Part shown: positions 1 through 11,838 of the stretch, in pieces
Position numbering within the stretch: position 1 is the first letter of the stretch
Layout: each line of letters begins with the position of its first letter
Program-made: the position numbers and the translations under genes
From: Tricholoma matsutake
Lineage: Eukaryota; Basidiomycota; Agaricomycetes; Agaricales; Tricholomataceae
Assembly: GCA_026075535.2 (NCBI GenBank)
Contig: AP026541.1
Coordinates: 4,898,001 to 4,962,000, forward strand
Length of the DNA: 64,000 nucleotides
Direction: 5' to 3'
Notes under the pieces: model-generated
Databases searched by the model: none
What the model was told of the DNA's origin: nothing
What the model saw: the letters and a program-made list of their open reading frames with translations, nothing else

Positions 1-2704
1 TTCACATCCCTCCCTTCTATATCCTCATTCGGATGACGGAGTTCTACGCCAGATGCGTAGAGATTGCTTCTGCCGTCACGATATGGAACAACAGAAGCAA
101 GATCGCGGGGTACATGGGATGCTAGAGCTCCCAGACCAAAGCCACCAGCGAGCAATGCACGGCGTATCCAAGGAGAAAGAATCGTGGCAAAATGGAACTG
201 CACACATGGTGACTCAGATGTCGAGCATCACAGAAGAAATACTGCTCACTTCGATAGGGTGGTCAGCCCACTTTTCAACTTCTGTCCGTGTATCAATAAG
301 TGCTTGAACTGCAGTAGTGTCAATATGGGACCTAGGAAACCGTTCAGCAACAATTAACAACCATGATATCCTTGAGACGATACCCACACCGAGGAAAAGT
401 CCAAAACTATCGCGTGCAAAACAGGCCGACTTTCATTTGAAGCCCTTTCCATTTCTGCTCCATGCCGCCGTGGACCAGGATCGTTCCAAGGCCGGTCCCT
501 CAGTTTAACATTTGACATATCCTTGCCTCTTCGCATGTTCTCCTTGACGTAATCCACCAAAGCAGAGTTGACCAGCGCTGAGTTTGGGTATAAGTAACTT
601 TCCTCGAAACGATATATGATGACACCAGGAGATGGTGGAATTATTTTGAAGGGCGAAGTCATACCATCCTGCGTCAATGGAATGAACACATCACGTGATT
701 TGTTTTCTAGAGAGTCTTCGTATAAAGTCACTTTGCCCATAAAATACCCACGGGGATGAGCAATACGAATCAAGAGCAAGGCAGCTGACGATGCAATTGA
801 AGTATAAATCCCGTTCTCGATGGTTGAAAAGATTGTGACGAGAACTGCCGCAAGCCAGATCACGAATTCAAGGGGAGACACACGCCAGAATGAATACACC
901 TGTGGCAAACGAGAGGGATGAGGCCAGCTCCGGAACGTCTGAAGAGCAAGTAAAGTATCGCACCTGAGCGGGGGATGCAACCAGATCTGCGACAGCATGA
1001 ATGATGACAGCAGACAAGGCAGCGGTGGGGATCCAGAAGAAAGCAGACGTCAACCCATACAGTGCTACAATAACCACAATGGCAGTAATAATTCCCGCTG
1101 CTGGTGTCCGGACCCCCGATTTAGACTTCAAGGCCGAGCGAGAGAACGACCCCGTTGCAGGATAAGCACCAAGAAACGAACCAATGATGTTGGTAACACC
1201 GATAGCAATCAACTCTTGGTCGGGGTTGATCTTGTAACCATTCAAGCGGCCAAATGCTACAATATGTTAAACAAATAGGCACACCAGCATTATAACCACA
1301 ACATACATTTAGAAATGGCGATGTGTTCTAAAAGAAGGATAATCGTTGCAACAGGAAGCTGTGGAGCAAGAGCAGAGAGGAGGGCTGAATCTGTGCTTGG
1401 TACCCCGACATGCTTGAAGCCTGAAGGAACATTTTGCAGGATTTTGATCGGGTACTGGCCTTTTGGTGACCGTCTGTGACGAGTATACAACCAGGCGGCG
1501 ATAGTGAGAACAACGAGAACGAAAGCGTTTCGTAGAACGGTGATGAAGAAAAACAATCGCGCTGAGGCATTGCACTATTGGTCCCCACAGGAAATGATAG
1601 GGAACTGGTTGTGCTTACCTCGTTGAGGGTATCGTTTGGAGAGTACACCACATAAAATGCGAATACCGTACAGAGCCACAAGGCCAGGCAAGCCCCATGC
1701 TGCATCAAGTTTTGTCCTGGGAAGGCCTTTTAATGTGTTGATGATTACTCGGTACGTGGCCGCACGAGTGCTTCAATTGGTTCTGATCAGCATGTCTTTG
1801 CGACGAGTGGAATTGAAATGGCACATACTCGAATCCTGTGATTCCCATCAGTCCTGGGACTTGGCCGGCGGCAATATTAATGGCAGAGCCTGTCATAAAG
1901 CCGCTGACTGCAGGAGCAGGTATAAACTCCACAAGCCAACCTAATCGAAATAGACCAATTCCCAAGACGATCACTCCACAGATCAATGCGAGAGTAGTTG
2001 CGATTTGTGGCGCTGTCCATTCATGTGGATGCTTTGTATCAACAGACTTGATTATTTGAGACACTGTCAGGGACATGACGGCCACTGGGCCGATCGAGAC
2101 GTCCTTGGCTGTCGCAAAGAACTGGAAGCAAAGATGATGAACGGATTGTGAGTGCGAAGCGCAGTCAGTAAACCAAGCTTACGCAATAAATCAAGACGCC
2201 AACGAAAGATGAGTAAAGACCATATTCAGGAGGGAGAGTAGCAATCTGTTCTCAGGAAAGATATTAGCACGGTTCAACAGCTGATTAATTGATATACCTG
2301 GGCATAAGACATACCCTGCGGCACGACGACTATCCCAACCGTCAGGCCAGCGATGACATCGCCGGTAAGCCAACCGAGATCTAGGTGGAAATCATGAGCT
2401 GAAACAAAGTACGGCGCCCATGAAGATTAGGCGTACTATATCGAGGAGCCCAGCTTATTATGGGAAACAGACTGAGGAAGTAGGTGGTTATCTGATAAGT
2501 ATAAGCAAAGAAGATAAAACAAAGAGTTGGGCAGAAGCATACGCGCTGCCTTGGGTTACTAGTGTACTGGCTAACCCAATCGGCAGCCGACACAACAGGA
2601 ACGGTCTGCTGGGGATAACCGATTACTCGCTTTCCGAGTTCTTTTGCTGAAGACACGGTGGGCATGACGAACGGAGAAGAGAAGCGACCTGAAGCGACCA
2701 GCAT
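1..2704 (-). CDS. Sulfate permease, SulP/SLC26 family (3' end beyond left edge)
   Basis: Plasma-membrane sulfate transporter feeding sulfate assimilation. Reading leftwards from 2704, exons give an N-terminal piece with IGYPQQTVPVVSAADW, then membrane segments (around 2085-1840: SVDTKHPHEWTAPQ and GFMTGSAINIAAGQVPG), the family signature AFGRLNGYKINPDQ followed by IAIGVTNIIGSFLGAYPATG near 1250-1130, and a cytosolic STAS domain (VLDFSSV near 400, then HIDTTAVQALIDTRTEVEKW near 330-270). At least six short introns interrupt it. The coding sequence is still open at base 1, so the C-terminus lies outside the window. The start could be the ATG at 2704 or an in-frame ATG at 2665; an upstream ATG at 2777 would need an extra intron. 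Family assignment is secure; substrate specificity (sulfate) is inferred from the close match to fungal SUL1/SUL2-type sequences. Confidence 0.93.
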
Positions 2705-3002
2705 ACAATGAAGTTGTAATCTGAGCGGCGGATGGCGCCATACCGATAGAGACTGTCACATGCCCGGTTCTTGACATTGTGCGAAACTGCGAAGAGATTC
2801 GGTCGTTTGCATATGGGGATGTGGTCCAGATGTGGTCAGTGGGATCACTGGGATTTCAGTTACTGGATATAAGGAGGAACTCTGCTAGGGTGGCGCTAAC
2901 AAAGTGTGACATGGTGTGATTGTATAGACTCTTCTTCTTTCTCGACCAGCGCGCGGTGCGCCTGTATCACGACAGAACATCTCCTCTTTTTTTTACGATT
3001 TA
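2705..3002. promoter_or_regulatory. Divergent intergenic region, sulfate permease / STRAP
   Basis: These 298 bases separate two start codons pointing away from each other and must hold both promoters. A pyrimidine tract (cttcttctttctc and later ctcctcttttttttac) lies just upstream of the STRAP ATG, as is common in fungal core promoters. No specific binding site can be named. Confidence 0.4.
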
Positions 3003-4201
3003 ATGTCTTCACATCCTAAGGCTACACCCCTCGTGGCTCCAGGCCACACCAGACCGGTCACACACCTTTCATTCTCTCAGATACAGGACGATCACACGTT
3101 CTTACTCGTCTCGAGTTGTAAAGATGGCAATCCGATGTTGAGAGAGTGGACTGGAGATTGGATTGGCACTTTTCTCGGGCACAAAGGTGCAGTTTGGAGT
3201 ACCAAACTTTCTCTTGATGCCTCTAAAGCCGCAACTGGAAGTGCTGATTTTACGGCGTAAGTCCGTTTCGTGTGTCCCTCATACGTTCTAATCTATATTC
3301 AATAAGAAAAATATGGGATACCTATACCGGACATGCTATACATTCCTTCCCACATAATCACATCGTCCGCAGTGTCGCTTTATCTCCAAAAGCATCTCAT
3401 CTTCTCACTGGTGGTCAAGAGAAGAAAGTAAGGATCTTCGATCTCAATCGACCAGATGTAGAACCGGATTTCCTTTGCGATTCTGGTCCCTTCTCTCATG
3501 ACGGGACCGTAAAAAGCGTGATCTGGATTGGTGACCACATTGGGGTGACGGCAGGCGAAGATGGCAAAATCAAGTGCGTCTAGGTTGAACAGTATATCTA
3601 TTGTGACGCTGATGCCGTTCTTCGCATTGGATCTTCTAATTAGATGGTGGGATTTACGGACAAGGACCCTCTCAACTACACTTACTTTTCCGAGTTCTAT
3701 CACTTCGATGGAGTGGTCATCACAAACACAGCGCCTCGTTGTGACTTCTGGAAACACCGTCGCTTTCATTCCAGAATCCCCGACTATTCAAGCCACGCAC
3801 AGTCTCATTTTACCATACTCTCCCTCCTCCGCATCTATTCATCCAATTTTGCAGGACCGTTTCGTAACAGGGAACTTGGGTGATGAGTGGGTGAGAGTGC
3901 ACGGGATGGATGGCGAGGAAAGAGAAGTTCTAAAAGGTCACCATGGACCTGTTCACTGTGTGGAATTTAGTCCCGATGGAGAAATGTATGCCAGCGGAAG
4001 TGGTAAGAGGCATCGCTGTCATATGCTCCTGCGTTGCCCTGACAATTTCTATTTTTGCCTTTAGAGGATGGTTGGTCTTCTCCTTTGTGGTCCATGAGCT
4101 TCTTTTAATCTTATGTAATAACAGGGACTATTCGACTGTGGCAAACCACACCTGGCAAATCGTACGGACTGTGGCAAGGGCAAACTTCAAATGGCAACTA
4201 G
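3003..4201 (+). CDS. STRAP/UNRIP-type WD40 repeat protein
   Basis: Seven-bladed WD40 protein of the serine/threonine kinase receptor-associated protein (STRAP/unr-interacting protein) family, which in animals works with the SMN complex and in TGF-beta signalling; its fungal role is less clear. Five exons were worked out: 3003-3256, 3307-3573, 3644-4002, 4065-4070 and 4125-4201, together 963 nt (320 residues), the usual family length. Blades are visible as SADFTAKIWD, GQEKKVRIFDL, GEDGKIKWWDLR and the last one SGSEDGTIRLW. The first residues (PGHTRPVTHLSFS) match the family N-terminus. The fourth exon is only six bases long; without it the last WD blade cannot be formed (see findings). The gene is divergent from the sulfate permease. 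Confidence 0.92.
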
Positions 4202-4494
4202 AAAGCAATAATAATTACATATATACTTCGAAGGTTTATGATGCCTGGGTATTTTCGTTGATCGACCTTGCTCCAGGGCCCTATAGCTATACTGTAATCT
4301 GTATGTTTGGAATTTCACCCCGACTTTCTGCTTCAGGTATACCGAGCTATACGCCCAACAGAACAACAGACCTGAATGCCCCCAGTGCTAATGATTACGG
4401 CTCAGGGATTTCTCTCCACCGATCTTGGTGAGGTGTCATTTCTCTGACATCATGTTCATCGATTTACTGCCTATTCAGCTCTCAGGGCCTCCAA

Positions 4495-5060
4495 ATGCCT
4501 GCCGACCATTCTCTGTCATTTCAAATGTTTCATGTCCGTGTATTACACATTGTTGCGGTGAGGAGTCTATCTCGGAGAGCTGCTGTTATACAGCTCCCTG
4601 GGTGCGAGTAGCTTTCATGGAAGAAGATTATCCCTGCAAGGCTGAATCTGATCTGGTTGCTGCACCATGACTCATCATTGTTCAGCTGTTTTAACCTTCT
4701 TGCCAGACGCTGGACAATCAAACTTGTTCCCTCGTTTTCATGTCCAAGGGAACGGTACCGAGGTCACCTTTTAAGCGCAGGAGTAACAGTTTGGATCGAC
4801 AAGTTTGTTGCAAATATCTCCCGCCAAGCTGTCGAAATAAGTAAGGCAGATAAGTAATTCATTTATTCCAAACTTCAATAGCCTAAGCTAGACTCACGGA
4901 ATCTTTAGCCGGCCCGGTGGAAATTATCTACCTAGCAGAAGCTAGCAAACGAGTTGCACGTTCAGGAGTTGATATTCGGTTGATTCCTCTTCCCTTGCAG
5001 AGATGGTTTGGCATGGTTGTCGGAGAAACCTTCATTCCAGGGACTGGTGGATTATTCTGA
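4495..5060 (+). CDS. Possible small multi-exon gene, not recognised
   Basis: I do not recognise this. The 3' part reads as a convincing protein tail: after an acceptor near 4908, a frame runs through YLAEASKRVARSGVDIRL and PLPLQRWFGMVVGETFIPG to a TGA at 5058-5060. Upstream, a frame with GVTVWIDKFVANISRQAVEI (about 4780-4840) ends at a good donor (gtaagg). Further upstream the frames (ATG at 4495, then WVRVAFMEEDYPCKAESDL) cannot be joined with certainty. It could be a real gene with several short introns or the remnant of one. The boundaries given are only a guess. Confidence 0.25.
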
Positions 5061-5559
5061 TGCTCTGCCGCTGAAGTGCCGTGTCATGAGTCAACTGGCT
5101 CCTTGTGAACAAACTGAAGGATTGTGAAGAGTAACGATAGGGGGCTCAAAAGCAGTCAATATTTGTGTTACCAGGCGGAAACCTCGTGTCCCTTAAACCC
5201 GGTGCCTGTCATGCGGACGGGCTTGCACAGACTTGGAACCCGAGTTCTGGAAGTCGTTAATGCACTGTTGACTGCATGATCTGAATCATGAAGTTCGTGT
5301 CCTGCGAACGTTGCAGAAGACGGAGTTGGGCCTTTGTACGTATGTCAGAGATCTTAATCTTGTGAGCTTCAACGGAAATCTCAGCGACTGAGATCAACAT
5401 CGATTGTTATCCGATCTCCAAGGAAGCACCTGAAGAGTTTCGATTGGAAGGGCACGTTGGAACCTGCAGGCAGCGTCGTGAGTCTTCATATCTTAAGCAC
5501 TGTCCCTCCTGGTCAGATCCCAAGCACGTACATCTATCATACCTTTGTGCTCGCTTCCG
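5061..5559. other. No gene seen
   Basis: This stretch upstream of the GTPase start has only short frames with no recognisable protein; it presumably holds the GTPase promoter. The bases 4202-4494 behind STRAP are likewise empty of anything I can support. Confidence 0.4.
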
Positions 5560-6711
5560 ATGTCGGTAAAGGCGAAGAGAGTAGATGTGGGCAAGATCAC
5601 CGATGATGATAGGATCATCGCGTACGTCGATCAACCCAATGCGCAATGAATATTTTCAGATTAACCATTCCAGCTTGATGGGTCCCACTGGCACTGGGAA
5701 AAGTACGGTAAGAAGGGATGGCCATACCTGATCAATTATCTAACCTTTGACATAACATAGTTCATCGATATCGCGACTTGTCAGCAAAACAAGAACGTCG
5801 GACACAGATTGGAGTCTTACACTTCAGAAGTTCGAGCGGTCAGATATCCACATCCTACGACTCTCATACCCTATGTTCTGGTCGATACACCGGGATTCAA
5901 CGACACCAATAAAACAGACGCAGAGGTCTTGACTATGATTGCAGACTGGTTGAAGAAGACGTGAGTACCAACTTTCACCTACTCTGTTCGATTGCTGACA
6001 ATCAGCAGGTACAAGTCAAACGTCAAAATTGCCGGGATCATCTACTTGCACCGTATTTCTGACAACCGCATGTCTGGATCTCCCCTGAAGAATCTGCAAA
6101 TGTTTGGCAAATTATGCGGCGACGGCGCGATCAAAAAAGTTGTGCTCGCTACTACCATGTGGACCAAAGTCAAGCGTGATGTGGGAGAAAGAAGGGAAAA
6201 TGAACTGAAGGAAAAATACTGGGCGGGAATGCTGGAACTGGGATCCCAGATGATGCGTTTCGGAGATTCTTTTCAAGCTGCCTGGAAGGTGATCGATCAA
6301 ATTGTTGTCACAGAGGCTGATAAGGACAACCCTCTCCTCCTTCAGGAGGAATTAGTCGACCTTAACCGTCGACTAAGCGAGACGGAGGCTGGGAAGACGC
6401 TATATAACAAACTGTTGGAGCTGCTTACACAGCAGAAGGAAACAATTGGCAAACTCCGTGAAGAGGCCGATGCGGAGCAGAATTGGCAGCTCGCAAAGGA
6501 GTTAGCAGCACAATACGAGGACATGCAAGCAGCCCTTCAGTCTACGTTTGACCAGCTGGCGAAAATGAAGATTCCCCTTGGACGACGACTTTTGATGCTG
6601 TTTTCTTTCCGGAGACCTCGCGGGGTGAGCTCTTCATTGATCCACCTTTCATGCATTGCTTACCGCCGTCTGTTTGATAGCGTGCTTTACATGTCAACAA
6701 CCAGTAGTTGA
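5560..6711 (+). CDS. P-loop GTPase (AIG1/septin-like G domain) with C-terminal coiled coil, copy 1
   Basis: Predicted cytosolic GTPase of a family common in mushroom genomes; cellular role unknown. ATG at 5560 gives MSVKAKRVDVGKITDDDRI; an intron then leads into the Walker A motif GPTGTGKST, a second intron, switch II DTPGFND, and a third intron before IIYLHRISDNRMSGSP and the expected G4 position, which reads TTMWTKV rather than N/TKxD. Residues after about 200 form a long charged coiled coil (DLNRRLSETEAGKTLYNKL onwards) and the protein ends in a basic/hydrophobic patch (GRRLLMLFSFRRPR). The end is uncertain: reading through gives a stop at 6709-6711, while a final intron (donor gtgagc after CGCGGG) would place a TAG directly at the acceptor. 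A close paralogue lies inverted at 17.5-18.6 kb with the same intron positions. Confidence 0.8.
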
Positions 6712-6978
6712 TGAAGGGGAAATGATGTTGCACTGGATATCACCCACTTTCTTGTAAAAATGCCAATCCGAATACCTGTAGCGAAAGGGAATTCCATCAT
6801 ACATACGGAAGGAATAATTATTTGTTTCCAGCACTATATGTATCGATCAGTGCCACATTTCACCTTCAAATCGGCTGAAATCGGCTTCATCTGCGCCCTG
6901 CTGTGCAAGGAATAACCTAAGTCTTGGTGTATGATAAAAATATGCGACACGAACAAAACAACCAGTACGGAACTCTTA

Positions 6979-9900
6979 TTACGTTTTCTTCTTCTTCGTC
7001 GACTTTTTTGGGGCGGGTGTGGACGGACGTGACTCCCTCTCCACCTTGTGCACCTCATCGATACCTCGCTTCTGTAATGACTGCGTCAGTGGCATTCTTT
7101 GCGAAACAAAATCAATCGTTAAAGAGACCTTTCCCTTTGACCCTTTCGACTTCATCTCCTCTTGTTGCTTTGTCTCCGCTTCCTTCTCGATCATACTCAA
7201 CAGTGTATTACATCTTCTCTGCAATTCTTGTGGTGACCGACTCTTGAAAAACCAATCAAACCGAAAGACTGGAAACTCCGTAATGTCTTTCTTGATCCGC
7301 TCGTAGACGTCATCAGCTTGCATGCCATAGTGCCACAGACGACAAAGTAGATATCGGTCTTCCTCCTCGCTGTAAACTTTCCCTTTTGTCGTAGGGTAGT
7401 TGAGCTCGAGCTCTTGCATAGGATACCTCACAGAGGCAATTTTTTTCGCAAGGAGGAATTCAAGGTTGTCGCGCTTGTTCCGCTTTGCCTCGCCCTCTGC
7501 TATGCGCGCTTCTATTCTAGGTGCCTCTGAGATCACGCGGGGGGTTGTTATAAACAACAAAGGCAACTTAGAACGAAGGCAACGAACCTGCTAATGTCCT
7601 CCACTTTTTCTCAAAAGTTTCATAATATTTCTCCACGTCACTTGCGCTTTTTTCCTGTATCTCAGCAGCATACACTTCGAACGGCTCTGACCTACATCAC
7701 TTCTAAACACATGCGTTGGGAACAAGAAAAAGGCAAAGATTCGCACCATCCATACGCTTCAAGCGCCTTCACAAACTGCTGGAAATCACGACGGCTCCAA
7801 TCAGGGAAACCTTCTTCGATGTAAGCTTCTTTTTCAGCTAACTCTTCCTCTGTCAGAGGCTCAGCTACAGTACATTACCAGATTCAGACAGACACCAATT
7901 GATCGACAGAAGTACAAACCGTTGTCAATAAAATCCTGCGCAGCCTGGCGTTCTTCTTCTAGCTTTTCGGGAGTGTCTTCAGGGCCTTGTGGTTCTCGAA
8001 CTGTAGCTACAATACCATTGAGTCGCTTTCAACATCAGTCAGCACCATCTCACAATTATAACAAGGTAAACAGTGAGTGGCGACACCTTATGCACAGCAA
8101 GTTCCCGCTCCTGCAACTGCGCCAGCTCGGGCGGGAAGAACTGGAAGTCTTGACTATAATACCTTCTCAGACAAGGATAGGAAAGAATATGCAGTACTAA
8201 CATGGAAATTTGCTTCGGGGCTCTTGGAATTTTCGCAGCCTTCTCAGGTTTCGAAGGCCCCGCCCGCAGTGTATCCTTAAAATAATTATCCACGGAGTAG
8301 TTTGACTTCCGTTCTCTTTTCGAGAGCGACAGGAGATTGAAGTTGAGCGGTTTTCGCTGCTCGTTCATGTACATGTTAGACAAGTGTGGTACAACGGCGA
8401 CAACACGCACCCCGGTTCTAAAATCCTCACCCTCCCACTGTTGAACGGATGCTTCTGACTTGAAGTTGCTTAGATCCTCAAGATTAAGTCCTTCGTAACG
8501 ACTGTTCAGCTCCGAAGTACGTTCTTCACCGCGTTGAATGATAGCATCGATGTCATCGTTGATCAAAAACCTATGAAAGTACCTAAACGACGCAACTCTC
8601 AACCATTAAGTTCAAGGGACCAAGGCTTACTCTTCAGTCGAATTAATGATCTTCTCAGCTCCATGGGTGATCATTTCCAATAACTCCTCTTTATTGGCTG
8701 CCGCTAATTTCGATAGCATCAATATAACATGCCCGCAATATAGTGCAAACAAACAAACAAACTTTTGGCCTGCTGAGTCCTCCCTTGTTGTATAACCAGT
8801 TGATCCAACCTCAACTTCTGCGCCGCCCTCTCCAACATACGTTCTTCTACACTCCCTTCTGTGATAAATCTAAATACATAGACCTGCTTCGTCTGCCCAA
8901 TCCGATGTGCGCGGTCCATTGCTTGTAGATCAGCTTGTGGGTTCCTACAGAGTGTTGCAGTGTAATTCGGCTCTGAGGATAAGTGAAGTAAAGTTATCAT
9001 ACCAATCGCTATCATACAGCACCACGACATCCGCAGTGGTCAGGTTGATGCCTAAGCCACCGGCACGGGTGGTGAGCAGGAATATGAACCTCTCCGAATC
9101 AGGCTTGTTGTACTCGTCAATAGCAAGTATCCGATCGTCGTGCGCCGTGCCTCCGTCAATACGGCAATACTCTGATAGTATTATCAAATACACGTCAAAG
9201 GAAAGAAATAAACAGAAGGACAACGTACTATATGCTCTAAACAAGCAATAATCCTCCAAGATGTCAAGAACACGACTCATCTGGCTGAATATAAGCACGC
9301 GTGACCCTTTCGCCTTCATCGATTTGAGGAGCCTATCAAGGATAATCATCTTTCCTGAATTTTCGATGATATGCTCGTCGGTCGTGTAGGGAGGACCAGG
9401 TTCCTTAAAAGGACATAAAATTAGCATGAGAATGGGGAAGCGAAGGTAATTGGCATGTACAGCTCCATCAAAGAGATATGGGTGGCACGTTACTTTACGA
9501 AGCTGGTTAAACAAAACTTAGACCGGCGCATACAAACACCAAGAGGCAACGTACCTGCATGACCATGTTCATCAGACGTGTCTTCCCTTCTTTTTTCCCT
9601 GTCAAACCTGTAACAGCAATGCGTGAACAACAATGGACAACTTGGAATGCACAAAACTCACCGTTGACGGCATCGATGTCTTTCTCCAGGACGGAGCGGT
9701 ACCACTTGCGCTGCATCTCAGTGAGGCCAACGTAGATATTAATTTCTTTCTCTATTCCAAGTAGTCAGTACCGCTCCAGAACTAGCCTGCATAATCACCA
9801 TACAGAGAAATGATAAGATCACTTACTTGGCAACAAATTCTTTTCTACGTCACTTTTGACCCTCCTCAACAAAAACGGTCTCAAAATCTTGTGCAGCGCC

Positions 9901-11443
9901 TCGACCACCTTGCGGCTCTTCTCTTCCTCACCTTCCACGCCGGCCTCATCCTTGTGTAAGAAACTGTCCAAATCCTCATATTCCACAAATATCTCCGGAC
10001 AAATGAAATTCAGCAAAGCAAACAACTCCTTTAGATTGTTCTGGAGGGGCGTGCCAGTAATTAAGAGCCTCCCTCGTGACATGAACGCCCGTACGATCTG
10101 CGACAATATGGAATCGACGTTTTTGATCCGATGTGCCTCGTCTATGACGATATATTCAAATGAGAATTTTTTGAATGTCGATTTTTCGATGAGGCAGATC
10201 TCATAAGAGGTTATGCATACTTCGAAGGCCTGCGGCAGTAGCCTGTTCGCAATGATATCGGCACGCTCTTCTTTTGTGCCCGTGAGTACAACAGCATTGA
10301 CATCTGGTGTCCATCGTTCAAATTCGCGCCGCCAGTTTTGAAGTGTGGATTTGGGAACGACGACTAGGTGCGGCCCAGTGATGTCACGGTAATGTTTGAG
10401 ATAAGAGAGGAAGGAAATTGTTTGTAACGTTTTTCCGAGACCCTATTGTAGAACATGAGTATGGGAGTTATCTCAGGATGAAGGAATACAAGCATACCAT
10501 TTCATCGGCAAGGATGCCATTGAGACCATTGTGGTGTAGCGAGACCATCCAATTCAGACCTTGTAGCTGATATCCACGCATTGTTCCATTGATGACTGCC
10601 ATACAGGATATTAGTCGGTGATGCAAACGACGTGTCTAGACAGCACTCACAGCTGGGCGACTCTTCAAAGACGTACGGCTGATCATTCCCATCAGCGGCC
10701 ATCTCTCCATCCTTCAGCAACTCCTCGTCCTCTTCCTTTTCTGATTTGCGATGGCGGGCGCTCGTGTCTCTGACGGTACTTCAGTGGAGCTCGGAACATG
10801 TGAATAAGTATATCAGCTTACATGGCTTTCTTTCGGCCACGTCCTTTAGGCTTCGGTTGTGCGTCTAACATCGCAGCGTATTCTGGGTCCCGGGCTCGCT
10901 GATTCGGCTCTCAGACAGTGTCGCAGAAGCAGAACATACATTAATCACCTTGATGTCAACGAAGTGCTTGAACAGTTCAGTCTGGCCCAGCAGGTATGAA
11001 TAACGCTTAACGGCATCCGCAATCTTCGAGGCATTAGTTGCATGCAGTTATCGAAATGAGTAAGACCACCGTACTTTGGCCTTGTCCATCGCCTGTCGTT
11101 TGACTTGCAGCTGCCCCTCTGCGACCTTCCTGTTTTGCTTCTTCTGCTTTCTCTCTTCTGCTGACGTTTGGGTCTTAGTCTTCGAATAACTGGGGCCCTG
11201 CATGAGAGTGTAGGTCCAGCTAAGCGACGGAATATAATAGGAATATACCTCGATACTTTCAGCCTCGCTCATCAGTTCATCCTCCTCCATTGCATCGTTA
11301 TCATATTCACTCTCTCCGTCGGCACCTTGACTGGGCTGAAGAGAACTTCGCGTCAATAAGAGGAATTGTTATTTAGTTATAGAGAAAACCTGGCGCGAGA
11401 CTATATTGCTAGGAACGACATCGCTAAGAATATCCTCATCCAT
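6979..11443 (-). CDS. ISWI-type SNF2 chromatin-remodelling ATPase
   Basis: Nuclear ATP-dependent nucleosome-spacing enzyme of the ISWI (Snf2h/Isw1/Isw2) class. Read right to left, about 4.5 kb with many introns: acidic N-terminus, helicase motif I ([16 protein letters not shown] near 10440), motif II DEAH (near 10135), [20 protein letters not shown], the C-terminal helicase lobe ([16 protein letters not shown] near 9270, [40 protein letters not shown] near 8920), then a HAND domain (about 8600-8400), SANT ([20 protein letters not shown] near 7800) and SLIDE (near 7550-7200), ending in a lysine-rich tail at TAA 6979. The SANT-SLIDE module distinguishes ISWI from CHD and Snf2. The start at 11443 ([10 protein letters not shown]) is inferred from a good first exon and splice to [10 protein letters not shown]; it is the least certain part. 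The gene ends convergently 267 bases from the GTPase. Confidence 0.92.
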
Positions 11444-11838
11444 GTTAAGGTCGACAGTAAATGTCTGTACAGAGATTTTAGTAAGGAACGGCAGGGAGAC
11501 AGAAAGTTGAGCATACACTCATGGTGGATGCAAGAAGAGGGCGTGTGACGTGACTGTGTGACAGTACGCGTCTAAGTACGATACTGTATACAAGTCGAAA
11601 TCCTTCAGTCGCGCGGCTGCACCTTGCCAACGACTCTGTACAAATGATATCAAGAAACATGGAACATGGTGACACTCATTGAATCGATAGTAGACAACAT
11701 ATAATGGTGCTTCGATGCATACTTAGAGTGTATCGTACCAACATTCCAATTAAGGCAAGATAGTAACGAAAATTATTACATACTGCCATACAATCTCCCG
11801 CGGGTCTGCTTTTCCCATCTGTCTTCAGCCGTCTTCCA
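11444..11838. promoter_or_regulatory. Divergent intergenic region, ISWI / phosphoglycerate mutase
   Basis: About 395 bases between two opposed start codons. No coding signal or nameable site is visible; it should contain both promoters and 5' leaders. Confidence 0.4.
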
